Source: Pseudomonas frederiksbergensis (GTDB lineage Bacteria; Pseudomonadota; Gammaproteobacteria; Pseudomonadales; Pseudomonadaceae). From it: DNA of 64,000 bases. Under the pieces are notes generated by a model. It had not been told where the DNA came from. It did not search any database and was given only the letters and a program-made list of their open reading frames with translations. The position numbers and the translations under genes are program-made. Location: positions 3,038,001 to 3,102,000 of the forward strand of contig NZ_CP017886.1 in NCBI RefSeq assembly GCF_001874645.1, in the 5' to 3' direction. This document shows positions 26,261 to 35,595 of the stretch, piece after piece (the first letter of the stretch is position 1; each line of letters starts with the position of its first letter).

Positions 26261-27736
26261 ATGAGCACCCGTGCAGCACAGCAAAAGAGTAACGAGAACG
26301 GCGAATACAGCATTCTCGACAGCATCATCGCCGAAACCCGTCTGACCCCGGACGACGAAGCCTACGACATCGCCAAGCGTGGCGTGTCGGCGTTCATCGA
26401 AGAACTGCTCAAGCCGCAGAACAACGGTGAGCCGGTCAAGAAAGCCATGGTTGACCGCATGATCGCCGAGATCGATGCCAAGCTCAGCCGTCAGATGGAC
26501 GAAATCCTCCACCACCTGGACTTCCAGTCGCTGGAATCGGCGTGGCGTGGTCTGCAGTTGCTGGTCGACCGCACCAACTTCCGCGAAAACATCAAGATCG
26601 AAATCCTCAACGTTTCCAAGCAAGACCTGCTGGACGACTTCGAAGATTCGCCGGAAGTGATGCAGGCTGGCCTGTACAAGCACATCTACACCGCGGAATA
26701 CGGCCAGTTCGGTGGCCAGCCAGTGGGCGCGATCATCGCCAACTACTTCATGTCGCCAAGCTCCCCTGACGTGAAACTGATGCAGTACGTGTCGAGCGTT
26801 GCGTGCATGTCCCACGCGCCGTTCATCGCGGCTGCCGGCCCGAAATTCTTCGGCCTGGAAAGCTTCACCGGCCTGCCGGACCTGAAGGATCTGAAAGATC
26901 ACTTCGAAGGCCCGCAATTCGCCAAATGGCAGAGCTTCCGTCAGTCCGAAGATTCGCGTTACATCGGCCTGACTGTTCCGCGTTTCCTGCTGCGCAACCC
27001 GTACGATCCGGAAGAAAACCCGGTGAAATCGTTTGTGTACAAAGAAACCGTCGCCAACAGCCACGAGCACTACCTGTGGGGCAACACGGCCTACGCGTTC
27101 GGCACCAAGCTGACCGACAGCTTCGCCAAATTCCGCTGGTGCCCGAACATCATCGGCCCGCAAAGCGGTGGCGCAGTTGAAGACCTGCCGTTGCACCACT
27201 TCGAAAGCATGGGCGAAATCGAAACCAAGATTCCGACCGAAGTGCTGGTGTCCGACCGTCGTGAATACGAACTGGCCGAGGAAGGTTTCATCTCCCTGAC
27301 CATGCGCAAAGGCAGCGACAACGCCGCGTTCTTCTCCGCCAGCTCGGTGCAAAAGCCGAAGTTCTTCGGCATCAGTGCTGAAGGCAAGGCGGCAGAGCTG
27401 AACTACAAGCTCGGCACTCAGCTGCCGTACATGATGATCGTCAACCGCCTGGCTCACTACTTGAAAGTGCTGCAGCGCGAGCAACTCGGTTCGTGGAAAG
27501 AACGTACCGACCTCGAGCTGGAACTCAACAAGTGGATCCGCCAGTACGTGGCCGACCAGGAAAACCCGAGCGCCGAAGTCCGTGGCCGTCGTCCGCTGCG
27601 TGCCGCCCAGATCATCGTCAGCGATGTTGAAGGCGAGCCTGGCTGGTACCGCGTCAGCCTGAACGTGCGCCCGCACTTCAAGTACATGGGTGCCGATTTC
27701 ACCTTGTCGCTGGTTGGCAAGCTGGACAAAGAGTAA
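26261..27736 (+). CDS. tssC: T6SS contractile sheath large subunit TssC
   Basis: 491 residues, the usual size. Motifs include ESAWRGLQLLVDRTNF, FGVLIGDY-type region here AEYGQFGGQPVGAIIANYF, SRYIGLTVPRFLLRNPYD and the C-terminal YRVSLNVRPHFKYMGADFTLSL. Pairs with TssB; ClpV later disassembles the sheath. Directly follows tssB. Confidence 0.96.
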   Translation: MSTRAAQQKSNENGEYSILDSIIAETRLTPDDEAYDIAKRGVSAFIEELLKPQNNGEPVKKAMVDRMIAEIDAKLSRQMDEILHHLDFQSLESAWRGLQLLVDRTNFRENIKIEILNVSKQDLLDDFEDSPEVMQAGLYKHIYTAEYGQFGGQPVGAIIANYFMSPSSPDVKLMQYVSSVACMSHAPFIAAAGPKFFGLESFTGLPDLKDLKDHFEGPQFAKWQSFRQSEDSRYIGLTVPRFLLRNPYDPEENPVKSFVYKETVANSHEHYLWGNTAYAFGTKLTDSFAKFRWCPNIIGPQSGGAVEDLPLHHFESMGEIETKIPTEVLVSDRREYELAEEGFISLTMRKGSDNAAFFSASSVQKPKFFGISAEGKAAELNYKLGTQLPYMMIVNRLAHYLKVLQREQLGSWKERTDLELELNKWIRQYVADQENPSAEVRGRRPLRAAQIIVSDVEGEPGWYRVSLNVRPHFKYMGADFTLSLVGKLDKE

Positions 27737-27751
27737 CCAAGGAGCTGGGTC

Positions 27752-28159
27752 ATGACTGGATACGGCAGCCTTTTCGAACGCCTGGGTGGCGACGCGGACA
27801 AACGCGTCGGCTGGAGCCGCGAGGTTTCCGCCATGGCGTCGGTGGCTGCCCATCTGGCCAAGATGCTCAGCACCCGTGCGGGCAGCGTGCAAACGCTGTC
27901 CGATTACGGGCTACCCGATCTCAACGACATGCGCCTGAGCCTGCACGACTCCCTGAGCCAGGCACGCCTGGCCATCGAACGCTTCATCGAAGCCTACGAG
28001 CCGCGCCTCACGAACGTGCGTGTCGTTTCCCTGCCGCGAGACAACGATCAACTCAGGCTGACCTTCAGTATCGAAGGCCTGCTGGAAGTTGAAGGTTTCA
28101 AGCGTCAGGTCAGTTTTGCCGCGCGCCTGGATGGCAGCGGTCAAGTCAAGGTCAACTAA
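27752..28159 (+). CDS. tssE: T6SS baseplate wedge protein TssE
   Basis: 135 residues, gp25-like fold: SLFERLGG near the start, then NTRAGS-like region (STRAGSVQTLSDYGLPDLND) and IERFIEAYEPRLTNVRV. It helps to nucleate sheath polymerisation on the baseplate. ATG 27752 follows CAAGGAGCTGGGTC. In HSI-II this gene is followed at once by tssF; here about 2 kb of other genes intervene. Confidence 0.94.
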   Translation: MTGYGSLFERLGGDADKRVGWSREVSAMASVAAHLAKMLSTRAGSVQTLSDYGLPDLNDMRLSLHDSLSQARLAIERFIEAYEPRLTNVRVVSLPRDNDQLRLTFSIEGLLEVEGFKRQVSFAARLDGSGQVKVN

Positions 28160-28169
28160 GGAGACGACG

Positions 28170-28676
28170 ATGTCCGGTAAACCCGCAGCACGAGTCAGTG
28201 ACCCTACCGCTTGCCCGCTCCCCGGCCACGGCACCAACCCGATCGCCTCCGGTTCCGGCGACGTGTTCTTTGACGGCCTCGCGGCCGCCCGCCTGGACGA
28301 TGTCTCGGCCTGTGGCAGCGCGATCTCCGGAGGGGTGGCGAGTACCGTTTTGATCAACGGCAAGCCAGCGGCGACCGTCGACTCCGTAGGCACCCATGGC
28401 AATAAAGTTACTGCCGGGTCTTCGACGGTGATTATCGGGAACTCGCATACGCCGGTGCCGTTTGTGGCGCCGTTGCCTTTGATTATTCCGGGGTTTGATG
28501 AGCAGTTTGTCCTGACTGACAAGAGCGGAGCGCCTATGGCAAACCGTCGGTATCTGTTGATTCGAGAAAATGGTCTTCAAGAGGAAGGCGTTACCAGTGA
28601 TACAGGCCTGACTCATCGGGTGGCGCGGCACAATAGTGCGGAAAAAGTTGATATCTACGTTGCGTCAGAGGATTGA
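28170..28676 (+). CDS. PAAR-domain spike protein with C-terminal extension
   Basis: 168 residues. The PAAR domain (1-100) begins KPAARVSDPTACPLPGHG and contains the repeated glycine-rich turns that build the sharp cone capping VgrG. An extension (about 105-168: FDEQFVLTDKSGAPMANRRYLL ... DIYVASED) resembles a short beta domain that could link to cargo. ATG 28170 with AAGGAGACGACG upstream. Stop and next start overlap (TGATG), so it is coupled to the hydrolase gene. Confidence 0.9.
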   Translation: MSGKPAARVSDPTACPLPGHGTNPIASGSGDVFFDGLAAARLDDVSACGSAISGGVASTVLINGKPAATVDSVGTHGNKVTAGSSTVIIGNSHTPVPFVAPLPLIIPGFDEQFVLTDKSGAPMANRRYLLIRENGLQEEGVTSDTGLTHRVARHNSAEKVDIYVASED

Positions 28677-29434
28677 TGCAAATGACGACCGATGTGTTGG
28701 AAACACCAACTGGGATATTTAAAAAGGTTGCGTCGACTAGCAGCACTGCTACTGCGGATAGGGCGCCCAAAAGTATCGTGGTGGAAGAAGGTCTGACCGT
28801 TTATCTCGGTGGTGCAGGAATGACCGGCGGATATATTGATGATCAGGTTAAGTCTCTACGTAGGGTCGGTATTAGTGGCGCAGTGGTAGGGCGGAATACT
28901 GAAGGTCAATACGTCGATGCGGTTGCCGGGGTCAACAAGCACCGTTATAGACTTAAGACAATAAATGGTATGTCTGACACTGGGCCATACAGTGTCGAAG
29001 CAGACTGGAGTTTGAACGCGCTAGGGGTAAACCGCTCTATTCCAATGGGTGGGCAATTCAACCTTATCGGTTATTCTTTCGGATCGCTGGTGGCCGCTCA
29101 ATCAGCTCTTTATTACGCCGATAAGGGGCAGGCAGTTGATTATTTGGTTTTGATTGGTTCTCCCATTTCTGAAGAAATGTTGGGAGAGATTAAACAGCAA
29201 TCGCTTATTAAACATGTTGTTGTGCTCGATTTGAAAGAGCATGGCGACCCGATCCATGCGGGCATGTCATTTTTCGACCTGGCTGAACACGCCCCTTTGC
29301 TCGGCTCGCAGATGACAGAGTCCAGCCAGCGCAAGGAAGGTGTGGGGCATTTCTACTACGGTATTGATGGACCATCAGGTGAACAGCGTCGGCTTGAGTT
29401 GGCCCAATCCCTATATGCCGAGGGATTGCGTTGA
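28676..29434 (+). CDS. alpha/beta-hydrolase, probable T6SS lipase effector
   Basis: 252 residues, no signal peptide. Nucleophile elbow GYSFGS (Ser near residue 137) within FNLIGYSFGSLVAAQSALYY, followed by LVLIGSPIS; a candidate catalytic Asp in KEHGDPIHAGM and His in GVGHFYYG complete a triad in the right order. An N-terminal GGAGMTGGYIDDQV loop could form the oxyanion site. Coupled to the upstream PAAR gene and followed by an overlapping membrane-protein gene, the arrangement of an effector with its carrier and immunity. Exact substrate unknown. Confidence 0.75.
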   Translation: MQMTTDVLETPTGIFKKVASTSSTATADRAPKSIVVEEGLTVYLGGAGMTGGYIDDQVKSLRRVGISGAVVGRNTEGQYVDAVAGVNKHRYRLKTINGMSDTGPYSVEADWSLNALGVNRSIPMGGQFNLIGYSFGSLVAAQSALYYADKGQAVDYLVLIGSPISEEMLGEIKQQSLIKHVVVLDLKEHGDPIHAGMSFFDLAEHAPLLGSQMTESSQRKEGVGHFYYGIDGPSGEQRRLELAQSLYAEGLR

Positions 29435-29739
29435 TGAGCAGTGCAAAAAAGGTCAGGGCAATGATCATCCTGGCGCTTGCTTTGATTGTGCCATTTGTAT
29501 TGTTTGAAATTTATACGGTTGTCCGGTTCGGATTTGCTGAACCTTATAGCTATCTGTTTTCCGTTCCGTTGGGAATTATCTCGCTCTTACTGTTGCAGTT
29601 TGCTGTTGGCTATGGGGTAGTTAAAGGATGGGCGGCCTGCAGAATGCCTGGTAACTATTATTTGTTGGTGCTGTGGGTAATCAGTTTGTTGGTGCTGTTC
29701 GTGCTTCCGAAGTTTTTTTCAAATGGGCCGATGTCGTGA
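29434..29739 (+). CDS. small membrane protein, candidate immunity for the hydrolase
   Basis: 101 residues with three hydrophobic segments (about 9-30, 40-63, 75-93). Start ATG 29434 overlaps the hydrolase stop by one base (TGATG). No known family recognised. Immunity is inferred from coupling and membrane location: a lipase acting on the periplasmic side of the inner membrane would be countered there. More AT-rich than the neighbouring tss genes. Confidence 0.65.
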   Translation: MSSAKKVRAMIILALALIVPFVLFEIYTVVRFGFAEPYSYLFSVPLGIISLLLLQFAVGYGVVKGWAACRMPGNYYLLVLWVISLLVLFVLPKFFSNGPMS

Positions 29740-29866
29740 GTGGTTTGCGAAAAACGGGACAGTCCCCAATAGAGAATAATTTGGCGAAAGGCTCTGTTAC
29801 TGAAGATTTTCTTAAATTCTTTGAATTATACCGCTGGAATTTTATGGGGTTTAATAAGGAATGACT

Positions 29867-30067
29867 ATGGAAGGTTACTTTGCCGGCATGGTAGATAATG
29901 ACTATTTCGGTGTGCTGGCGGTTTTTTGTTTTTTTGTTGGTATTGCCGGACTTATACCAAGTGTTAGGGAGAAAAGGCTTCACAAGATATTGAATTTTAT
30001 TTGTGTTATGGCCGTTCCAGTTATGTTTGCGATAGGTGTCTATTATTTGACGCACTCCAGTGTCTGA
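29867..30067 (+). CDS. very small two-helix membrane protein
   Basis: 66 residues, two hydrophobic segments (about 13-30 and 41-60) joined by a basic loop (SVREKRLHK). AAGGA at 29856-29860 is six bases before ATG 29867; another ATG at 29861 would lie against the ribosome site and is less likely. Function unknown; could be a second immunity protein or a remnant. AT-rich like the preceding gene. Confidence 0.55.
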   Translation: MEGYFAGMVDNDYFGVLAVFCFFVGIAGLIPSVREKRLHKILNFICVMAVPVMFAIGVYYLTHSSV

Positions 30068-30158
30068 TTTTTTATTCAAAATACTCCGTTTCTGCTGGGT
30101 GAGTTGAATGTTTCGATTTTCACAACTTTTTGCAAAACCGACAAACAGGTAACCCTCC

Positions 30159-31946
30159 GTGTCCTTTAACCACTACTACCAAAGCGAACTCACCGCACTT
30201 CGCCAGTTGGGTCGTCGTTTCGCCGAGCGCAGTCCGGCGTTGGCACCTTTCCTGGGGCAGGCCGGGCGTGACCCAGACGTGGAGCGGTTGCTGGAGGGCT
30301 TTGCGTTCCTGACTGGCCGCCTGCGGCAGAAGCTCGATGACGAGTTGCCGGAGCTCAGCCACTCGCTGATGCATTTGCTGTGGCCGAACTACATGCGGCC
30401 GTTGCCGGCGTTCAGTATTTTGCAGTTCGACCCGTTGAAGCGTTCCGGGCCGGCGTTGCGGGTCGAGCGAGATACGCCGGTCGAGAGTAAGCCGATCGAT
30501 GACGTGCGTTGCCGTTTCCGCACGTGCTACCCGACTGAAGTCCTGCCGCTGGACCTGACCGCGCTGACGTACTCGGTGAAGGGCGACGGTTCGCTGTTGA
30601 GTCTGCGTCTGGAGATGAGTTGCGACGGGCATATCGGTGAGCTGGACCTGAGCCGTCTGCGCCTGCACCTGGCCGGTGAGCGTTACATCAGCCAGATGCT
30701 TTACCTGAGCCTGTTGCGCAACCTGGACGGCATCGAACTGATTCCGCTGGACGCGGCCGGCAAGCCGCTCAATGGGGTTAATGGCACGCCGATGGCGTTC
30801 AAGATGCCTGGCGATCGGGTGCAGCCGGTGGGTTTTGCCGAAGAAGAGGCGTTGATTCCGTATCCGCTGAACACCTTCCGTGGCTATCGCTATTTGCAGG
30901 AATATTTCGCCTTCCAGGACAAATTCCTGTTCGTCGATTTGAACGGTCTCGACCTGCTCAAGGCGCTGCCCGAAGACACCCTCAAGCAGATGCACGGTCT
31001 GGAGCTGCGCTTCGATATTCGCAAGAGTGGCATCCAGCGTCTGCGCCCGACCCTGGACAATGTGAAGCTCTACTGCACGCCTATCGTCAACCTGTTCAAG
31101 CACGACGCCTTGCCGATTCGCCTCGATGGCAAGCAAGACGAATACCTGTTGCTGCCGGCCGAATACGACCTGGAAAACTGCGGCGTGTTTTCGGTTGAAG
31201 GCGTTACGGGCTGGAAGCCGGGTGGCCTGGGTTATCAGGCGTACGTGCCGTTCGAATCCTTTGAGCACGACCCGAGTTTCGACGTGCCGCAAAGCCGTCC
31301 GCATTACAGCATTCGCCAGCGCACCTCGTTGCTTCACGACGGCCTCGACACTTACCTGAGCTTCGGCATCCGCCACACCGAAGCCCACGAAACCCTGTCG
31401 ATCGAGCTGATGTGCACCAACCAGAACCTGCCGCGCCGGCTCAAGCTCGGCGACATCTGCATGGCCTGCGAAGAGACCCCGGAGTTCCTCAGTTTCCGCA
31501 ACATCACCCCGGCCACGTCGAGTTTCGCGCCGCCGCTGAGCCACGACTTCCTGTGGAAGCTGATCAGCAACATGTCGCTCAACTACCTGTCGCTGGCCAA
31601 CGTCGACGCGCTCAAGGTGATTCTCGAAACCTACGACTTGCCGCGTTACTACGACCAGCACTCAGAGAAGGTTAGCAAACGCCTGCTCGGCGGGCTCAAG
31701 TCGATCAAGCACCAACACGTCGACCGGCTGCACCGAGGGTTGCCGCTGCGCGGGCTGCGCACCGAGCTGACCATCGACCCGGAAGGCTATATCGGCGAAG
31801 GCGACCTGTTCGTGTTCGCTTCGGTTCTTAACGAGTTTTTCGCGCTTTACGCCAGTCTCAATTCGTACCACGAGCTGCGGGTAAAAAGCACACAGGGAGA
31901 GGTGTACCAATGGACACCACGTATGGGCCTTCAGCCTCTGCTTTAA
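30159..31946 (+). CDS. tssF: T6SS baseplate protein TssF
   Basis: 595 residues, usual size. Hallmarks: YYQSELTALRQLGRRFAERSPALA at the start, DPDVERLLEGFAFLTGRLRQKLDDELPEL, and the C-terminal PLRGLRTELTIDPEGYIGEGDLFVFASVL. Forms the wedge with TssG, TssE and TssK. The start is GTG at 30159. It overlaps tssG by 37 bases. Confidence 0.95.
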   Translation: MSFNHYYQSELTALRQLGRRFAERSPALAPFLGQAGRDPDVERLLEGFAFLTGRLRQKLDDELPELSHSLMHLLWPNYMRPLPAFSILQFDPLKRSGPALRVERDTPVESKPIDDVRCRFRTCYPTEVLPLDLTALTYSVKGDGSLLSLRLEMSCDGHIGELDLSRLRLHLAGERYISQMLYLSLLRNLDGIELIPLDAAGKPLNGVNGTPMAFKMPGDRVQPVGFAEEEALIPYPLNTFRGYRYLQEYFAFQDKFLFVDLNGLDLLKALPEDTLKQMHGLELRFDIRKSGIQRLRPTLDNVKLYCTPIVNLFKHDALPIRLDGKQDEYLLLPAEYDLENCGVFSVEGVTGWKPGGLGYQAYVPFESFEHDPSFDVPQSRPHYSIRQRTSLLHDGLDTYLSFGIRHTEAHETLSIELMCTNQNLPRRLKLGDICMACEETPEFLSFRNITPATSSFAPPLSHDFLWKLISNMSLNYLSLANVDALKVILETYDLPRYYDQHSEKVSKRLLGGLKSIKHQHVDRLHRGLPLRGLRTELTIDPEGYIGEGDLFVFASVLNEFFALYASLNSYHELRVKSTQGEVYQWTPRMGLQPLL

Positions 31947-32917
31947 GCGGGCTGACCCGAGGAATACGCGAGTACTCGCTGTTTCAGGCCGTGCTGCTGG
32001 TCGTCGATCGGCTGCGCGAGGCTCACCCGTACCTGAGCGAAGAGGACCTCTACGACCAGCTGGAATTCCAGGCCAACCCGAGCCTGGGTTTCCCTGGCAG
32101 CGACGTCGATCGCGTGGAGTTTTTCCGCGAGCACGGGCAACTGCGCGCGCGCCTGCGTTTCAACCTGATCGGCCTGGTCGGCTCCGGTTCGCCGCTGCCG
32201 GCGTTCTACGGTGAGCAAGCGCTGGGCGACAGCGAAGACGGCAACCCGACACGCCATTTTCTCGACCTGTTCCACCATCGCCTGCAACGGTTGATGCTGC
32301 CGATCTGGCGCAAGTACCGCTACCGCGCCAGCTTCAAGAGCGGCGCCCTCGACCCGTTTTCCTCGCAGCTGTTCGCGCTGATCGGCCTGGGTGGCGAAGA
32401 CATTCGCAAGGCCCAGGAGCTGAACTGGAAACGCCTGTTGCCGTACCTCGGCCTGTTGAGCTTGCGGGCGCACTCGGCGGCGTTGATCGAGGCCGTGCTG
32501 CGTTACTACTTCAAGCACGCTGAACTGACCATCGAGCAGTGCATCGAGCGCCGCGTCGAAATCCTCGACGAGCAGCGCAACCGTTTGGGCCGCGCCAACA
32601 GCCAGCTCGGCGAAGACCTGGTGCTGGGTGAACACGTGCGCGACCGCAGCGGCAAGTTCCGGATTCACATCCGTGAGCTCGACTGGCAACGCTTCCACGA
32701 ATTCCTGCCGATCGGTTTCGGCTACCAGCCGCTGTGCGCGCTGGTGCGGTTCACCCTGCGTGACCCGCTTGATTACGACATTCGCCTGGTCCTGCGCCAG
32801 GAAGAAATCCGCGAACTGCGCATCGGTGAGCAGAACGCCTGTCGCCTTGGGTGGACCAGTTGGCTGGGCCGCGAACACGCGGACGGCGTGGTGACCCTGG
32901 GCAGCAAAATTCATTAA
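31910..32917 (+). CDS. tssG: T6SS baseplate protein TssG
   Basis: 335 residues. Typical stretches: FFQAVLL-type start (YSLFQAVLLVVDRLREAHP), NLIGLVGSGSPLPAFYGEQAL, and HHRLQRLMLPIWRKYRY. Wedge component. Translation probably coupled to tssF through the overlap; AGGGAGAGG lies before the ATG. Confidence 0.94.
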   Translation: MDTTYGPSASALSGLTRGIREYSLFQAVLLVVDRLREAHPYLSEEDLYDQLEFQANPSLGFPGSDVDRVEFFREHGQLRARLRFNLIGLVGSGSPLPAFYGEQALGDSEDGNPTRHFLDLFHHRLQRLMLPIWRKYRYRASFKSGALDPFSSQLFALIGLGGEDIRKAQELNWKRLLPYLGLLSLRAHSAALIEAVLRYYFKHAELTIEQCIERRVEILDEQRNRLGRANSQLGEDLVLGEHVRDRSGKFRIHIRELDWQRFHEFLPIGFGYQPLCALVRFTLRDPLDYDIRLVLRQEEIRELRIGEQNACRLGWTSWLGREHADGVVTLGSKIH

Positions 32918-32930
32918 GGACGTGAGACCT

Positions 32931-35585
32931 ATGATCAACGTAGACCTGCAACAACTGATCCAGGCGCTGGACGCCGAAACCCGTCGTGACCTGGAACGTT
33001 CGGCCGAACGCTGCGTCGCCCGTGGCGGCAGCAAGATCCTCGTCGAAGACCTGTTGCTGGGCCTGCTGGAGCGCCCGCAAGGCCTGCTCGCACGCGCGCT
33101 GCAAGACGCCGAAGTCGACGCTGGCGAACTCAGCGCCGCGCTGCAATCGCGGGTCGAGCACAGCGCCTCGCGCAACCCGGTGTTCGCCCCGGAACTGGTG
33201 CAGTGGCTGCAAGATGCGTTGCTGGTGGCCAACCTCGAATTGGGCCAGAGCCAGGTCGAGCAGGCCGCGTTGATTCTCGCGTTGCTGCGCAATCCGATGC
33301 GCTATGCCGGCAGCCGTTACCAGCCATTGCTGGCGAAATTGAACATTGATCGCCTGAAAGATTTTGCCCTGTCGCAGAAGGAACAACCGGCCACCGGCAA
33401 ACCGGCCGTACCGGGCGAATCCCTGTTGCAACGCTTTACCCACAACCTGACCCAGCAAGCCCGCGACGGCAAACTCGACCCGGTGCTGTGCCGCGATGGC
33501 GCGATTCGGCAGATGGTCGACATCCTTGCGCGTCGGCGCAAGAACAACCCGATTGTGGTCGGTGAAGCCGGCGTCGGTAAAACCGCGATCGTCGAAGGCC
33601 TGGCCTCGCGCATTGCGGCCGGTGAAGTGCCGCAAGTGCTCAAGGGCGTTGAACTGCTGTCGCTGGACATGGGACTGCTGCAAGCCGGCGCCAGCGTCAA
33701 AGGCGAATTTGAACGCCGCCTCAAAGGCGTGATCGACGAAGTCAAAGCCTCGCCGAAACCGATCATCCTGTTCATCGACGAAGCCCACACCCTGATCGGC
33801 GCGGGCGGCAATGCCGGTGGTTCGGACGCGGCCAACCTGCTCAAGCCAGCCCTGGCGCGTGGTGAGTTACGCACCATCGCCGCCACCACCTGGGCCGAGT
33901 ACAAAAAATACTTCGAGAAAGACCCGGCCCTGGCCCGTCGTTTCCAGCCGGTGCAGTTGCATGAACCGACCGTCAGTGAAGCAGTGACCATCCTCCGTGG
34001 CCTGGCACAGGTCTACGAGAAGAGCCACGGCATCTACCTGCGCGATGACGCGGTGGTCGCGGCGGCGCAATTGTCGGCACGTTATCTGGCCGGCCGACAG
34101 CTGCCGGACAAAGCCGTCGACGTGCTCGACACCGCCTGCGCCCGCGTGCGCATCAGCCTCGCCGCCGCGCCGGAAAGCCTTGAGCGTTTGCGTGGCGAAC
34201 TGGCCGAAGGCGGGCGTCAGCGTCAGGCCCTGCGCCGCGATGCCGAAGCCGGTTTGCTGATCGATCAGGAAGCGCTCGACGCGCTGGAAGATCGCCTGGA
34301 CGCCGCCGAAGACGAAAGGGTCGCCCTGGAAAGCCTCTGGACCGAGCAAAAGGCACTGGCCGAGCGCTTGCTGGAGCTGCGTCAGCAACTGGCCAAGGCT
34401 CGCGAAGCCGCTGCCGTCGAGCCGACCGTTTCGGTTGAAGAGGACGCCGAAGGCACAGTGATTGAAACCCTTGAAGCGAGCGTGGACGAAGCGCACAGCG
34501 TCGAAGCGCTGGAAGCCGCGCTGAACGAAACCCACCGTGCGCTGACCGATGCCCAGATCAAAGAGCGGCTGGTGAGTTTTGAAGTGTGCCCGCGTCTGGT
34601 GGCTGAAGTGATCAGCGCTTGGACCGGTGTGCCGCTGGCGCAACTGGCCCGTGAACACAACGCCAAGGTCGCGAGCTTCGCCACTGACCTGCGCACCCGC
34701 ATTCGTGGGCAGGAACAAGCCGTGCATGCGCTGGACCGTTCGATGCGCGCCACTGCGGCCGGCCTGAACAAACCCGATGCACCGGTGGGCGTGTTCCTGC
34801 TGGTCGGGCCGAGCGGCGTCGGCAAGACCGAAACCGCATTGGCGCTGGCCGACTTGTTGTATGGCGGTGATCGTTTCATCACCACCATCAACATGTCCGA
34901 GTTTCAGGAAAAGCACACCGTCTCGCGCCTGATCGGTGCACCGCCGGGCTACGTCGGTTACGGCGAAGGCGGCATGCTCACCGAAGCCGTGCGGCAGAAA
35001 CCGTACTCGGTGGTGCTGCTCGATGAGGTCGAGAAAGCCGACCCGGACGTGCTGAACCTGTTCTACCAAATATTCGACAAAGGCGTGGCCAACGATGGGG
35101 AAGGGCGTGAAATCGACTTCCGCAACACGCTGATCCTGATGACCTCGAACCTAGGCAGCGAGCGCATCAGCGAACTCTGTGAGAACGGTGCGCGGCCGAC
35201 GGCTGAAGTCCTCGAAGAAACCATTCGTCCGGTGCTCAGCAAACACTTCAAACCGGCGTTGCTGGCGCGTATGCGCGTGGTTCCGTACTACCCGGTCGGC
35301 GGCCCGGTGCTGCGCGAGCTGATCGAAATCAAACTGGGTCGCCTGGGCGAACGCCTGAACCGCCGTCAGCTGGATTTCAGCTATTGCCAGAACCTCGTCG
35401 ACCACCTGGCCGAGCGTTGCACCCAAAGCGACAGCGGCGCGCGCCTGATCGACCATTTGCTTGACCTGCACGTGCTGCCATTGGTGGCGGATCGTCTGCT
35501 CGACGCGATGGCCACTGGCGAAAGTCTCAAGCGCGTTCACGCAACGCTCGATGGCTCTGCTTGCGTGACCTGCGAGTTCGCTTGA
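32931..35585 (+). CDS. clpV: T6SS sheath-recycling AAA+ ATPase ClpV (TssH)
   Basis: 884 residues. An N-terminal Clp_N domain (1-150) that recognises the contracted TssC peptide is followed by two AAA+ modules. First Walker A GEAGVGKTA, Walker B LFIDEAHTLIGAGG; second Walker A GPSGVGKTE, Walker B VLLDEVEKA. A helical middle domain lies between them. ATG 32931 (AAGGACGTGAG upstream) is preferred to a GTG at 32922. Disassembles spent sheath for reuse. Confidence 0.96.
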   Translation: MINVDLQQLIQALDAETRRDLERSAERCVARGGSKILVEDLLLGLLERPQGLLARALQDAEVDAGELSAALQSRVEHSASRNPVFAPELVQWLQDALLVANLELGQSQVEQAALILALLRNPMRYAGSRYQPLLAKLNIDRLKDFALSQKEQPATGKPAVPGESLLQRFTHNLTQQARDGKLDPVLCRDGAIRQMVDILARRRKNNPIVVGEAGVGKTAIVEGLASRIAAGEVPQVLKGVELLSLDMGLLQAGASVKGEFERRLKGVIDEVKASPKPIILFIDEAHTLIGAGGNAGGSDAANLLKPALARGELRTIAATTWAEYKKYFEKDPALARRFQPVQLHEPTVSEAVTILRGLAQVYEKSHGIYLRDDAVVAAAQLSARYLAGRQLPDKAVDVLDTACARVRISLAAAPESLERLRGELAEGGRQRQALRRDAEAGLLIDQEALDALEDRLDAAEDERVALESLWTEQKALAERLLELRQQLAKAREAAAVEPTVSVEEDAEGTVIETLEASVDEAHSVEALEAALNETHRALTDAQIKERLVSFEVCPRLVAEVISAWTGVPLAQLAREHNAKVASFATDLRTRIRGQEQAVHALDRSMRATAAGLNKPDAPVGVFLLVGPSGVGKTETALALADLLYGGDRFITTINMSEFQEKHTVSRLIGAPPGYVGYGEGGMLTEAVRQKPYSVVLLDEVEKADPDVLNLFYQIFDKGVANDGEGREIDFRNTLILMTSNLGSERISELCENGARPTAEVLEETIRPVLSKHFKPALLARMRVVPYYPVGGPVLRELIEIKLGRLGERLNRRQLDFSYCQNLVDHLAERCTQSDSGARLIDHLLDLHVLPLVADRLLDAMATGESLKRVHATLDGSACVTCEFA

Positions 35586-35595
35586 GGTGGCTGTG

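Noticed and set aside
29673..29864. 63-codon open frame after the 101-aa membrane protein
   Set aside because: It overlaps that gene by 67 bases in another frame and runs across the GGGACAGTCCCC repeat; no ribosome site.
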